Positions 1 through 7,040 of a stretch of DNA of 34,601 nucleotides are shown in pieces. Both the position numbers and the translations under genes were made by a program. The stretch covers positions 1 to 34,601 of the forward strand of contig JBBIQK010000032.1 in NCBI GenBank assembly GCA_037442365.1. Direction: 5' to 3'. Origin of the DNA: GBS-DC sp037442365 (lineage in GTDB: Bacteria > Armatimonadota > Fimbriimonadia > Fimbriimonadales > GBS-DC). Under the pieces are notes generated by a model. The model was given only the letters and a program-made list of their open reading frames with translations, was not told where the DNA came from and did no database searches. Within the stretch, counting starts at the first letter, position 1. The number at the start of each line of letters is the position of its first letter.

Positions 1-26
1 ACTCCCCTTGACACGGAGGTTAAGCT

Positions 27-686
27 ATGCGAATCGTGCTTACAGGAGTAGGGATTCTGCTGGCGTTGTCGTTTGCGCTGGGTCAGGTGGAGCCGCGTGG
101 TGAGAACCCCGCTATTCGGGTGAACACGCTGCTGGGGGCCACCGGGCTGATTACCGTGCCCACTTCCACCACCACGCGCGTGGAGCGCTTCCAGCTGGGC
201 ACTGCGTTCGGCAAGGACATCCGCACCGTCTCGTTGAACTGGGGCATCTTCGACAGCATCGAGGTGGGCGGCACGGTGGTCGATCGCAACAACCAGAACA
301 ACAAGGTCATCGCGACGGCGAAGGTCACCATCATTCCGCAGAACTTCGACTGGCTGGAGCTGGGCTTCGGGACGATTGACCCCTTCGACGCTATCGATAA
401 CACCGTCTACGGAATGGCGAGCGTGAATGTGCGCGTGCCAACTCAGGCGCCCGAGGATGTGGTCGGGTTGCGCCTGCATCTCGGCTACGGCACGGGCATC
501 TACCGCGACAAGATTATCGGCGGCGGCGAGGTGTTTCTGGGCAATCAGTTCGCCGCGATTGTCGAGTACAACGGCGTGGACACTAACGCCGCTCTGCGCT
601 ATGTGCATGACGACTCGCTGCGCCTGCAGCTGGGCACACAGGCGAAGGTCATCTACTTCAGCGCGACCTACGGGCTGAGTTTCTAA
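27..686 (+). CDS. Secreted beta-barrel-like protein of unknown function
   Basis: A 219-residue protein begins with a hydrophobic signal peptide (MRIVLTGVGILLALSFALGQ), so it is exported. The rest is rich in alternating polar and hydrophobic strands with many Gly, Thr, Val and aromatic residues, and ends in YGLSF. A C-terminal Phe of this kind is typical of outer-membrane barrels. The segment GATGLITVPTSTTTR recalls the start of YjbH-like or exopolysaccharide-associated barrel domains, but I cannot assign a family. The start is supported by GGAGG at 16-20 with 6 nt to the ATG. A strong hairpin with a T run follows at 714-759, so the transcript probably ends there. An outer-membrane or periplasmic location is inferred. 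Confidence 0.75.
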   Translation: MRIVLTGVGILLALSFALGQVEPRGENPAIRVNTLLGATGLITVPTSTTTRVERFQLGTAFGKDIRTVSLNWGIFDSIEVGGTVVDRNNQNNKVIATAKVTIIPQNFDWLELGFGTIDPFDAIDNTVYGMASVNVRVPTQAPEDVVGLRLHLGYGTGIYRDKIIGGGEVFLGNQFAAIVEYNGVDTNAALRYVHDDSLRLQLGTQAKVIYFSATYGLSF

Positions 687-713
687 CCTGCAGGAACTTC
701 GAACACCGAGTCG

Positions 714-759
714 AAAAACCTCCCTGTGCGAAGTTGCATCGCAACAGGGAGGTTTTTTT
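714..759 (+). terminator. Terminator-like hairpin whose 3' arm contains the next gene's ribosome binding site
   Basis: The arms AAAAACCTCCCTGT (714-727) and ACAGGGAGGTTTTT (744-757) pair perfectly, with an inner TTGC/GCAA stem, and the hairpin runs into seven Ts (753-759). This is a classic intrinsic terminator after the gene ending at 686. The 3' arm also contains GGGAGG (747-752), 9 nt upstream of the ATG at 762, where it serves as the Shine-Dalgarno of the penicillin acylase gene. The structure could therefore terminate, attenuate, or mask that ribosome binding site on read-through RNA. Confidence 0.8.
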
Positions 760-761
760 CT

Positions 762-3086
762 ATGACATCACGAACAGCATTAGCGTTTTTTCTGAGCGTG
801 TGCATCGGCTGGACCGCGTGGAGCCAGTCGCAGCCCCCCGTAGAGCTACGAGCGCGCGGCGACGCCATTCGAATCACGCGCGATAGCTACGGCGTGCCCA
901 GCGTGCAGGCGAACACCCAGCCGGGACTGTTGTACGGACAGGGCTACGCCATCGCGCAGGACAGGCTCTGGCAGATGGAGCTGTACCGTCGGCAGGCGCG
1001 CGGCGAGATGGCGGAGGTGATGGGCACCCGCGCCGTTGAGCAGGACCGCGCCGCCCGCACGGAAGGCTACACCGACGCCGAACTGCAAGCGCAAATCAGC
1101 CGTCTGCCGCGCGAGCTGCAGGACGCGCTGGACGCCTTCGCGGAGGGCGTCAACGCCTGGATGCAGGAAGCCCAGCGCACGGGCAAACTCCCCCGCCAGT
1201 ACGCCGAGAACGGCATCGAGCCGCGCCCGTGGCGACCGACCGACACAGTGGCGATTGCCGTGATGATGTTGCGCCGCTTCGGGGGCGTGATGTCGGCGGG
1301 CGACCTGCGCAACTACGCCTTCTACCAGCTGCTCAAGGCGCGCAACAAAGACCTCGCGGCAGCCTGGGCGAACGATTTGCTGTGGATTCAGGACCCGACC
1401 TCGCCGACGACCGTGCCCCCCGAAGACGACTCGCGCAAGGCGCACCGCCGCGACCCGCGCCAGACGCTGGAGCAGATGCGCAAACACCTTGATCTCCTGC
1501 CCGATATTGGGCTGAATGTGCTGCTGCCCGCGCTGCGCATCGCGTCGGGACAGGCGCAAATCGAGTTCGCGCAGGAACACGGGCTGTATACCCGCTTCGG
1601 TAGCTACGCGATTGCCGTCAGCCCGCAGAAGTCGGCGACGGGCATGCCAATGCTGGTCGGCGCGCCGCAGATGGGCTTCAGCCTGCCGCACATCGCCGCC
1701 GAGATTCACCTCAAGGGCGCGGGCATCAACGCGCGCGGCATGACCTTCCCCGGCACGCCCGGCGTGCTGATTGGCACGAACGAGAACCTCGCGTGGACCT
1801 TCACTTCGGGCGTGGCGGACTTTGTAGACGCCTTCATCCTCAAGCTCGACCCGCAGAACCCCGAACGCTACTGGTACAAGGGCACATGGCGCACCCTGGA
1901 AAAACGCACGGAGACCATCCGCGTCAAGGGGGGCGACCCGATTGAGCTAACCGTCTACCGCAGCGTGTACGGACCGGTGGTGGCGATGGACGCCCGCAAC
2001 GCCGTCGCCGTGAGCATCAAGCTGAGCTACTGGAACAACGAGCTGGAGTCGTTTCAGGCATACTACGGCTTCCTGACCGCGCGCAGTGTGGACGATTTCG
2101 AGCGCGCCGCCGCACACATCCCCGCCTCGTTCAACGCCTTCTGTGCGACGCGCACGGGCGATATTGCCTACTTCTACTGTGGACGCCCACCCATCCGCGC
2201 GGAGGGCGTCGACCCGCGCCTGCCCGTGCCCGGCACAGGCGAGTACGACTGGCAGGGGATTATGCCGTTCTCCGAGATGCCCCGCGTGGTGAACCCGAAG
2301 CAGGGCTACATCGCGAACTGGAACAACAAGCCCGCCGTCTGGTGGGAGAACGCCGACACGCCCGTGTGGGGCATGATTTTCCGCGTGTACCGCCTGAACG
2401 ACCTGATTCGCAGCAAGCCGCGCCTCACGGTGGACGACCTGAAGGCGTACATCCGCGACATTGCCGAGTACGACGAGGACGCGGGCAAACTGCTGCCGAT
2501 TATGCTGCGCCTCGTTAAGCGCAACGAGCGGGCGATGAGCGACGAGTTGCGCGCCGCCGTGCGCCTGCTGGAATCGTGGGATTGCCATGAGCGCGAGGGG
2601 AGCGCCGCCAAAGCCCTCTGGGACGCCTGGCTGGACGCCGTGCGCACGCGCGTCTTCGCGGACGATCTGGGCAACTTCTTCAGCCCCGACCTGTTCCGCC
2701 TCGCGATTCAGTCGAGCTACATCGGCTACGCGCTGCTGGGCAGGCAAGCCGCCGTGCCGCGCCAGTACGACTACTTCAACGGCAAGAAGCCCGAAGAGGT
2801 CCTCACGATTGCGCTGGCGGACGCAATCACCCAGATGAAGCGGCGCTACGGCGAGTCAATGAACCTCTGGCGGTACAGCGCGCCGCGCATGGCATGGGGC
2901 AACGCGCTGCCCGGCGTGCCCTACACCGACCGCGGCTCGTACATTCAGATTATCCAGTTCGGCGCGGAGCTGTTCGGCGAGACGGTGCTGCCGCCAGGGC
3001 AGAGCGAAGACCCCAACTCCCCACACTACGCCGACCAGCGCGACCTTGCAGGCTGGTGGCTGTTCAAGCCCATGTCGTTGAAGTAG
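762..3086 (+). CDS. Penicillin acylase family protein (Ntn hydrolase), secreted
   Basis: A 774-residue precursor of the penicillin G acylase / acyl-homoserine-lactone acylase family. These enzymes are periplasmic or extracellular amidases that self-cleave to expose an N-terminal Ser. A signal peptide (MTSRTALAFFLSVCIGWTAW) precedes the alpha-chain motif YGVPSVQA and GQGYAIAQDRLWQMEL. The predicted cleavage is at Gly280-Ser281 in RFGSYAIAVSP, making Ser281 the nucleophile. Downstream, GTNENLAWTFTSG holds the oxyanion-hole Asn (about residue 340). Length matches the family. The ATG at 762 is preferred over an upstream in-frame GTG at 726, because the signal peptide and the GGGAGG Shine-Dalgarno (747-752) fit it. 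Substrate is unknown: a beta-lactam, an acyl-homoserine lactone or another N-acyl compound. Its stop codon directly abuts a repeat element. Confidence 0.93.
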   Translation: MTSRTALAFFLSVCIGWTAWSQSQPPVELRARGDAIRITRDSYGVPSVQANTQPGLLYGQGYAIAQDRLWQMELYRRQARGEMAEVMGTRAVEQDRAARTEGYTDAELQAQISRLPRELQDALDAFAEGVNAWMQEAQRTGKLPRQYAENGIEPRPWRPTDTVAIAVMMLRRFGGVMSAGDLRNYAFYQLLKARNKDLAAAWANDLLWIQDPTSPTTVPPEDDSRKAHRRDPRQTLEQMRKHLDLLPDIGLNVLLPALRIASGQAQIEFAQEHGLYTRFGSYAIAVSPQKSATGMPMLVGAPQMGFSLPHIAAEIHLKGAGINARGMTFPGTPGVLIGTNENLAWTFTSGVADFVDAFILKLDPQNPERYWYKGTWRTLEKRTETIRVKGGDPIELTVYRSVYGPVVAMDARNAVAVSIKLSYWNNELESFQAYYGFLTARSVDDFERAAAHIPASFNAFCATRTGDIAYFYCGRPPIRAEGVDPRLPVPGTGEYDWQGIMPFSEMPRVVNPKQGYIANWNNKPAVWWENADTPVWGMIFRVYRLNDLIRSKPRLTVDDLKAYIRDIAEYDEDAGKLLPIMLRLVKRNERAMSDELRAAVRLLESWDCHEREGSAAKALWDAWLDAVRTRVFADDLGNFFSPDLFRLAIQSSYIGYALLGRQAAVPRQYDYFNGKKPEEVLTIALADAITQMKRRYGESMNLWRYSAPRMAWGNALPGVPYTDRGSYIQIIQFGAELFGETVLPPGQSEDPNSPHYADQRDLAGWWLFKPMSLK

Positions 3087-3260
3087 TAGCAACGCAGTGA
3101 GTTCCCTCTCGCGAGAGGGAACTCACTTTCGCTTCGTGATTTCTCACGCATACCTGCAGAGGCGTGCTGTTGCCCGCGCCTGTGCTACTTTGGAGTGCTG
3201 AAGCGCCGCTTCCGCACTCCATAAATTGCCGCTTTGCGAACTTCGATCCGCGGATTGATA
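3087..3260. repeat. MITE-like palindromic element, copy A (174 bp)
   Basis: This interval fills the whole gap between two convergent stop codons (3084-3086 and 3261-3263). Its left end reads TAGCAACGCAGTGAGTTC. Its right end, read on the minus strand, is TATCAATCCG followed by GAAGTTCGCAAA. Both resemble the ends of the elements at 5081 and 33176-33342 (TACCAACTG...AAGTTCGCAAAT type). Inside are a perfect 32-nt palindrome (3096-3127) and a near-perfect 31-nt palindrome (3191-3221). No protein is encoded. The assignment to one family rests on end similarity and comparable length. Confidence 0.55.
3096..3127. terminator. Perfect 32-nt palindrome, probable bidirectional terminator
   Basis: The half-site AGTGAGTTCCCTCTCG is followed directly by its reverse complement. 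It lies 10 nt after the penicillin acylase stop and on the far side of the convergent ABC ATPase gene, where a bidirectional terminator is expected. There is only a short T stretch after it (CTTTCGCTTCG), so termination is plausible but not certain. It is also the core of the repeat element 3087-3260. Confidence 0.45.
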
Positions 3261-4274
3261 CTACACCTCGCTCCCTGTCCCCACGAGCGCGCTCGCCTCG
3301 CGTGTGCCAGCGAAGATGTCGCGGATAATCTCGTCGATGTCCACCTCTTCGATGGTGATGTCGTACACAGGCAGCGTCTGCAGAATCTCGCTGGCGATTC
3401 GGCTCACCTGCTCGCGCGGCGCTTCGATAACCGCCTCCAGCCCTTCGTGGCGCACGACGCGCCCGAATCGACTCAGCGTCTCCCCATCCGCAGGCTGCTC
3501 CAGCCGCAGGTGCAACGCCTTCGCGGGGCTGTAGCGCTCCACCAGCGCACGGAGCGTGTCGTCGAAAATCAGCTGCCCGTGATGGATAATCAGCACGCGC
3601 TGCGCCAACTCCTGAACATCCTGCATGTAGTGGCTGGTGAGCAGAATCGTCGTGCGCTCGCGTTGGTTGTATTCCTTCAGGAACTCGCGGATGCGCTTCT
3701 GTGAGACAACATCCAGCCCAATCGTCGGCTCGTCCAGAAACAGCACGCGCGGGGCGTGCAACAGCGCCGCCAGCAGCTCGCACTTCATCCGTTCGCCCAG
3801 CGACAACCGACGCACCTGCGTATGCAGCACATGCCGAATCTCCAGCATCTCCGCCAGCTCATGCACGCGCCGCTCGAACACCGCGTCGGGCACTTCGTAG
3901 AGCGCTTTGAGCAGCAGGTACGACTCATACGGCGGCAAATCCCACCAGAGCTGCATCTTCTGCCCCATCACCAGCGCAATCTGGCGTTGCATGTCGGGGC
4001 GACGCTCCCAGGGCACATAGCCCAGCACGCGCGCGCTCCCCGCCGTCGGGAAGATGATGCCCGACAGCATCTTCAGCGTGGTGGTCTTGCCCGCGCCGTT
4101 CGGTCCCAGGAAGCCGACCAGCTCGCCTTCTTCAATCGTGAACGAGATGTCGCGCACGGCGTGTACCTCGTGCCGTTCGCGCCGAAAGAGGCTCTTGATC
4201 GCGTTCCAGACCCCTGGCGGACGCTTGTAGGAGAAGTAGGTTTTGGACAGTCGCTCCACAACAATCGCTGGCAT
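3261..4274 (-). CDS. ABC-2-type transporter ATP-binding protein (COG4586-like)
   Basis: A 337-residue ATPase of a multidrug or polymer-type ABC exporter. Walker A is GPNGAGKTT, the signature is LSLGERMK, Walker B is VLFLDEPTIGLD, and the switch His lies in LLTSH. The N-terminal YFSYKRPPGVWNAIKSLFRR and the C-terminal domain of about 90 residues are typical of the COG4586 subgroup, which pairs with ABC-2 membrane proteins. No permease lies beside it here, so its partner must be outside the window or elsewhere. I chose the ATG at 4274 (MPAIVVERLS), since the upstream in-frame extension is not family-like. A CATAAT box lies 9 nt before it, so the mRNA may be leaderless. It is divergent from the carbonic anhydrase gene. 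Confidence 0.9.
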   Translation of the reverse strand: MPAIVVERLSKTYFSYKRPPGVWNAIKSLFRRERHEVHAVRDISFTIEEGELVGFLGPNGAGKTTTLKMLSGIIFPTAGSARVLGYVPWERRPDMQRQIALVMGQKMQLWWDLPPYESYLLLKALYEVPDAVFERRVHELAEMLEIRHVLHTQVRRLSLGERMKCELLAALLHAPRVLFLDEPTIGLDVVSQKRIREFLKEYNQRERTTILLTSHYMQDVQELAQRVLIIHHGQLIFDDTLRALVERYSPAKALHLRLEQPADGETLSRFGRVVRHEGLEAVIEAPREQVSRIASEILQTLPVYDITIEEVDIDEIIRDIFAGTREASALVGTGSEV

Positions 4275-4283
4275 ACGGCAAAT

Positions 4284-4289
4284 ATTATG
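4284..4289 (-). promoter_or_regulatory. Possible -10 box (CATAAT) for the ABC ATPase gene
   Basis: On the minus strand CATAAT ends 9 nt before the ATG at 4274, the same geometry as other leaderless-looking promoters in this window. It lacks the GG that precedes the box in the others, so support is weaker. The overlapping plus-strand TATTAT (4283-4288) could serve the divergent carbonic anhydrase gene. Confidence 0.4.
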
Positions 4290-4327
4290 GCACAGATGGC
4301 GGGGAATGTGGAAAAACATCCCATGCT

Positions 4328-5080
4328 ATGAGACCGTTGGCAAAGGCACTGGGAATCGGACTGTTGGCGTCAGGGATTGGCGTTATGGTTGGACAGCAAT
4401 TTGCGCCGAAGCCGAAGCCCATCCCTGCGGAGCCGCTGGGCAAACTCCAGTACGGCAACGAGCTGTTCGTCAAGGGCAAGTGGACGCCGCCGAAGGTGGA
4501 CGAGATGACCCGCTACACGCTGGAGACGGAGGGGCAAAGACCGTTTGCGATTGTGGTCTCTTGCTCCGACTCGCGCGTGCCGCCTGAACTCATCTTCAAT
4601 CAGGGGCTGGGCGATTTGTTCGTTGTGCGCGTGGCGGGCAACATCGTCAACGAGGAGAACCTGGCGTCGATTGAGTTCGCTGTGTCCAGCCTCAAAGCGC
4701 CGTTAATCGTGGTTCTGGGGCACACGAAGTGCGGCGCGGTTCAGGCGGCGGCGGCAGGCAAGCCTTTGGATGGGCATCTGCCGCATCTGGTCGCGCATAT
4801 AGAACCCGTTGTGCAGTCGCTACACCGCACGCATCCGCACCTGAAGGGCGACGCGCTGGTCGAGCGCGTGATTCAGGAGAATGTGCGGCACACGATTCGC
4901 ACGATACTGGAGCGCAGCGCGATTGTGCGCAAGCAGTACGAGGCGGGTAAGGTGCAGTTCGCGGGCGGCGTGTACCATCTGCGCGAGGGCAAGGTGGAGT
5001 GGCTGAAGCTGCCTGAAGGGATGGAGTCTGCCGCCTCCGAAAAGTCGTCCGCGCACGAGTCGTCGTACGGGGGGCATTAA
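4328..5080 (+). CDS. Beta-class carbonic anhydrase, membrane-anchored or exported
   Basis: A 250-residue enzyme that interconverts CO2 and bicarbonate with a Zn2+ ion. The ligands and catalytic dyad are visible: Cys79, Asp81 and Arg83 in VSCSDSRVPPE, and His132 and Cys135 in GHTKCGA. An N-terminal hydrophobic segment (LAKALGIGLLASGIGVMVG) before a Pro/Lys-rich linker suggests export or a membrane anchor, so it probably works in the periplasm. No strong Shine-Dalgarno precedes the ATG. The Ser-rich C-terminal tail after about residue 230 is non-catalytic. The TAA stop is immediately followed by a repeat-element end (TACCAACTG at 5081). Confidence 0.93.
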   Translation: MRPLAKALGIGLLASGIGVMVGQQFAPKPKPIPAEPLGKLQYGNELFVKGKWTPPKVDEMTRYTLETEGQRPFAIVVSCSDSRVPPELIFNQGLGDLFVVRVAGNIVNEENLASIEFAVSSLKAPLIVVLGHTKCGAVQAAAAGKPLDGHLPHLVAHIEPVVQSLHRTHPHLKGDALVERVIQENVRHTIRTILERSAIVRKQYEAGKVQFAGGVYHLREGKVEWLKLPEGMESAASEKSSAHESSYGGH

Positions 5081-5242
5081 TACCAACTGTGCAGTCAAAG
5101 TTCGCAAATCGCCGACGCCTGTAGCCCTCACCCCCTTTGTCCCCCTCTCCCAACGGGTTGGGAGAGGGGGATAGCGCATCGCGTTCGGCGACGGGGTTAG
5201 CACGCTCACACCCCGCTTTGCCCCCTTGCTCACGGATTTGGG
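5081..5242. repeat. MITE-like element, copy B (right end degenerate)
   Basis: Directly after the carbonic anhydrase stop codon comes TACCAACTGTGCAGTCAAAG and then TTCGCAAAT, matching the left end of the element at 33176 and the right end of the copy at 3260. The interior holds a different palindrome: TCCCCCTCTCCCAAC (5140-5154), a GG loop, and its exact complement (5157-5171). A weak right end (CACGGATTTGGGATG, about 5231-5245) resembles GACGGATTGGTATTA at 33331. The right boundary is approximate. The interior palindrome recurs in diverged form near 34400. Confidence 0.5.
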
Positions 5243-5282
5243 ATGCTGCAGGGGCGAGGCGCGCCTCGCCCCTATGCAGCAT
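5243..5282. repeat. REP-like palindrome (AGGGGCGAGGCG core)
   Basis: A perfect 24-nt palindrome (5250-5273, half-site AGGGGCGAGGCG) is extended by ATGCTGC/GCAGCAT flanks with a 2-nt bulge. Related palindromes lie at 8774-8799, 18551-18578 and 34441-34468, so this is a dispersed family. It lies just upstream of pyrK and could also act as a terminator for read-through from the left. Confidence 0.65.
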
Positions 5283-5308
5283 GCCTTCCGCAGCGGAGAA
5301 GGCTCAGG

Positions 5309-5314
5309 TACACT
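5309..5314 (+). promoter_or_regulatory. GG-type -10 box (AGG-TACACT) for pyrK-pyrD
   Basis: TACACT preceded by AGG ends 8 nt before the ATG at 5323, so transcription would begin at or next to the start codon. The box is part of a small dyad, GGTACACTTTGTACC (5308-5322), which could also bind a regulator. No Shine-Dalgarno is present, which fits a leaderless mRNA. Confidence 0.5.
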
Positions 5315-5322
5315 TTGTACCG

Positions 5323-6129
5323 ATGACGCGCTACGAGTTGCCGGCAGTGGTGGTGGAGCATCGCCTGCGCGCGACGAACCAGTACGAGCTGATTCTGCAC
5401 GCCCCGCCGATTGCCGCGCGCGCCGCGCCGGGGCAGTTTGTGATGCTGCGCCCCATGCGAACGCACGCGCCCCTGTGGCGACGCCCCTACAGTATCCTGC
5501 GCGCCAACCCCGACAAGGGCGTGTTCAGCGTGTTCTATTCGTTGCAGAGCGCGTTCACCGAGCTGCTCGCGCTCAAGCCCATCGGCAGCACGGTGCAGAC
5601 GCTGGGGCCGCTGGGGAGCTATTTTGTGCCCGTGCGCACGGCGCGGCGGCATATTCTGGTCGCGGGCGGGGTGGGCGCGCCGCCGCTCTACTTTTTCGCG
5701 TCGCGCCTGTTGCCGACCCTGCAGGCGGGCGAGCAAATCCTGATTCTGGCGGGCGCACGGCGACGCGACCTGCTGGTGGGGCTGGATGAGTTCCGTGCGC
5801 TGGGCGTCGAGGTGCGCATCGCGACCGACGACGGCTCGCACGGCTACAAAGGCTATGTCACTGAGCTGCTTGAACGCGCACTGGAGACCGACCCGACAGA
5901 CGCCGCCGTGTACGCCTGCGGACCGAATCGGATGCTGCAGGTCGTGGCGCGCATCTGTCTGGAGCGGGGCGCGCCGTGCCAGGTGTCGCTGGACGCGCCG
6001 ATGCCCTGCGGGATGGGCGTGTGTCTGGGCTGCGCCGTGAAGGTCGCTACGCCCGACGGCGGCGTGTGGTACAAGCGCGCCTGCGTCGAAGGACCCGTAT
6101 TCCGCGCGGAGGAGCTGGTATGGGACTGA
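5323..6129 (+). CDS. pyrK: Dihydroorotate dehydrogenase B, electron transfer subunit
   Basis: A 268-residue FAD/[2Fe-2S] protein that passes electrons from the PyrD subunit to NAD+ in pyrimidine synthesis. RRPYSIL (53-59) is the FAD-binding motif and GGVGAPPLYF (115-124) binds pyridine nucleotide. The iron-sulfur cluster is held by Cys229, Cys234, Cys237 and Cys254 (PCGMGVCLGC, then RAC). Length is normal. The frame is open upstream to 5137, and an in-frame ATG exists at 5281, but the family N-terminus (MTRYELPAVVVEHR) and the -10 box support 5323. Its end overlaps pyrD by 10 nt, so translation of the two is probably coupled. Confidence 0.93.
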   Translation: MTRYELPAVVVEHRLRATNQYELILHAPPIAARAAPGQFVMLRPMRTHAPLWRRPYSILRANPDKGVFSVFYSLQSAFTELLALKPIGSTVQTLGPLGSYFVPVRTARRHILVAGGVGAPPLYFFASRLLPTLQAGEQILILAGARRRDLLVGLDEFRALGVEVRIATDDGSHGYKGYVTELLERALETDPTDAAVYACGPNRMLQVVARICLERGAPCQVSLDAPMPCGMGVCLGCAVKVATPDGGVWYKRACVEGPVFRAEELVWD

Positions 6130-7040
6130 CGCCCGACATGCAGGCGGCGCTGGGCAGGCTGACGCTGCGCAATCCGATTATGGTCGCGGCGGGCACTTTC
6201 GGCTACGGCGTGGAGTATCGCGACCTTGTAGACCTGACGGAGCTGGGCGCGATTGTCACCAGAAGCCTCACCCTTGCGCCGCGTCTGGGCAATCCGCCGC
6301 CGCGCGTGGCGGAGACGCCTGCGGGCATGCTGAACGCGATTGGACTGCAGAACGACGGCGTGGATGCGTTTATCCTCGAGACGCTGCCGCGCCTGCGCGA
6401 GGCGGGCGCGACGGTCATCGCCAGCGTCGCGGGGGAGACCCTCGAGGAGTATGTGCAGGTCGCTGCGAAGCTCAGCCGCGCGGAAGGCGTCGCCGCGCTG
6501 GAGCTGAACCTTTCGTGCCCGAATCAGGCGCGTGGGGGGGTGGAGTTCGGCGTTCAGCCTGAGTTGACCGCGCAGGTGGTCGCCGCCGTGCGTCAGGCGA
6601 CTGACCTGCCGCTGATTGCCAAGCTGTCGCCGAATGGGGGCGAGATTGCGTCTGCGGCGCAGGCGGCGGTCGCGTCAGGCGCGGAGATAATCTGCCTCAT
6701 CAACACCCTGCTGGGCGTCGCCGTCGACGCGCACAGGCGCCAGTTCCGCCTGGCAAGCAAAGTGGGCGGGCTGTCGGGACCTGCGATTAAGCCGATGGCG
6801 CAGTATCACCTGTGGCGCGTGCGCCAGTCGCTGCCTGACACGCCGCTGATTGGCGTCGGGGGCGTCAGCAGTGTGGAGGACGCCGTTGAGTTTATCCTGC
6901 TGGGGGCGCACGCAGTGCAAATCGGCACGGCGAACTATGTGCAGCCGACGATTGCGCTGGAAATCGTGCAGGGGCTGCGCGACTACCTCACAACGCACGG
7001 GTTCCCATCGGTGGATGCAATACGGGGGCTGGTGCAGTAG
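6120..7040 (+). CDS. pyrD: Dihydroorotate dehydrogenase, class 1B catalytic subunit
   Basis: A 306-residue FMN enzyme that oxidises dihydroorotate to orotate, the fourth step of UMP synthesis, in the cytoplasm with PyrK. The class 1 active-site Cys is Cys133 in LNLSCPN. GNPPPRVAETPAGMLNAIGL and GVGGVSSVEDA are family landmarks, and the adjacent pyrK places it in class 1B. A Lys usual near the FMN site appears as Arg48 in VTRSLTL. The ATG at 6120 lies within the pyrK 3' end and is preceded by GGAGGAG with a suitable spacer. Its stop directly abuts the stop of the convergent MntA-HepT gene (7041). Confidence 0.95.
   Translation: MGLTPDMQAALGRLTLRNPIMVAAGTFGYGVEYRDLVDLTELGAIVTRSLTLAPRLGNPPPRVAETPAGMLNAIGLQNDGVDAFILETLPRLREAGATVIASVAGETLEEYVQVAAKLSRAEGVAALELNLSCPNQARGGVEFGVQPELTAQVVAAVRQATDLPLIAKLSPNGGEIASAAQAAVASGAEIICLINTLLGVAVDAHRRQFRLASKVGGLSGPAIKPMAQYHLWRVRQSLPDTPLIGVGGVSSVEDAVEFILLGAHAVQIGTANYVQPTIALEIVQGLRDYLTTHGFPSVDAIRGLVQ

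Noticed and set aside
726..761. Upstream GTG start for the penicillin acylase
   Set aside because: It would add 12 residues before a good signal peptide and lie inside the terminator hairpin; the ATG at 762 has the Shine-Dalgarno.
5100..5322. Pyrimidine-related riboswitch or PyrR attenuator upstream of pyrK
   Set aside because: The hairpins here belong to repeat families found elsewhere in the window, and the promoter lies downstream of them, so they would not be in the pyrK transcript.
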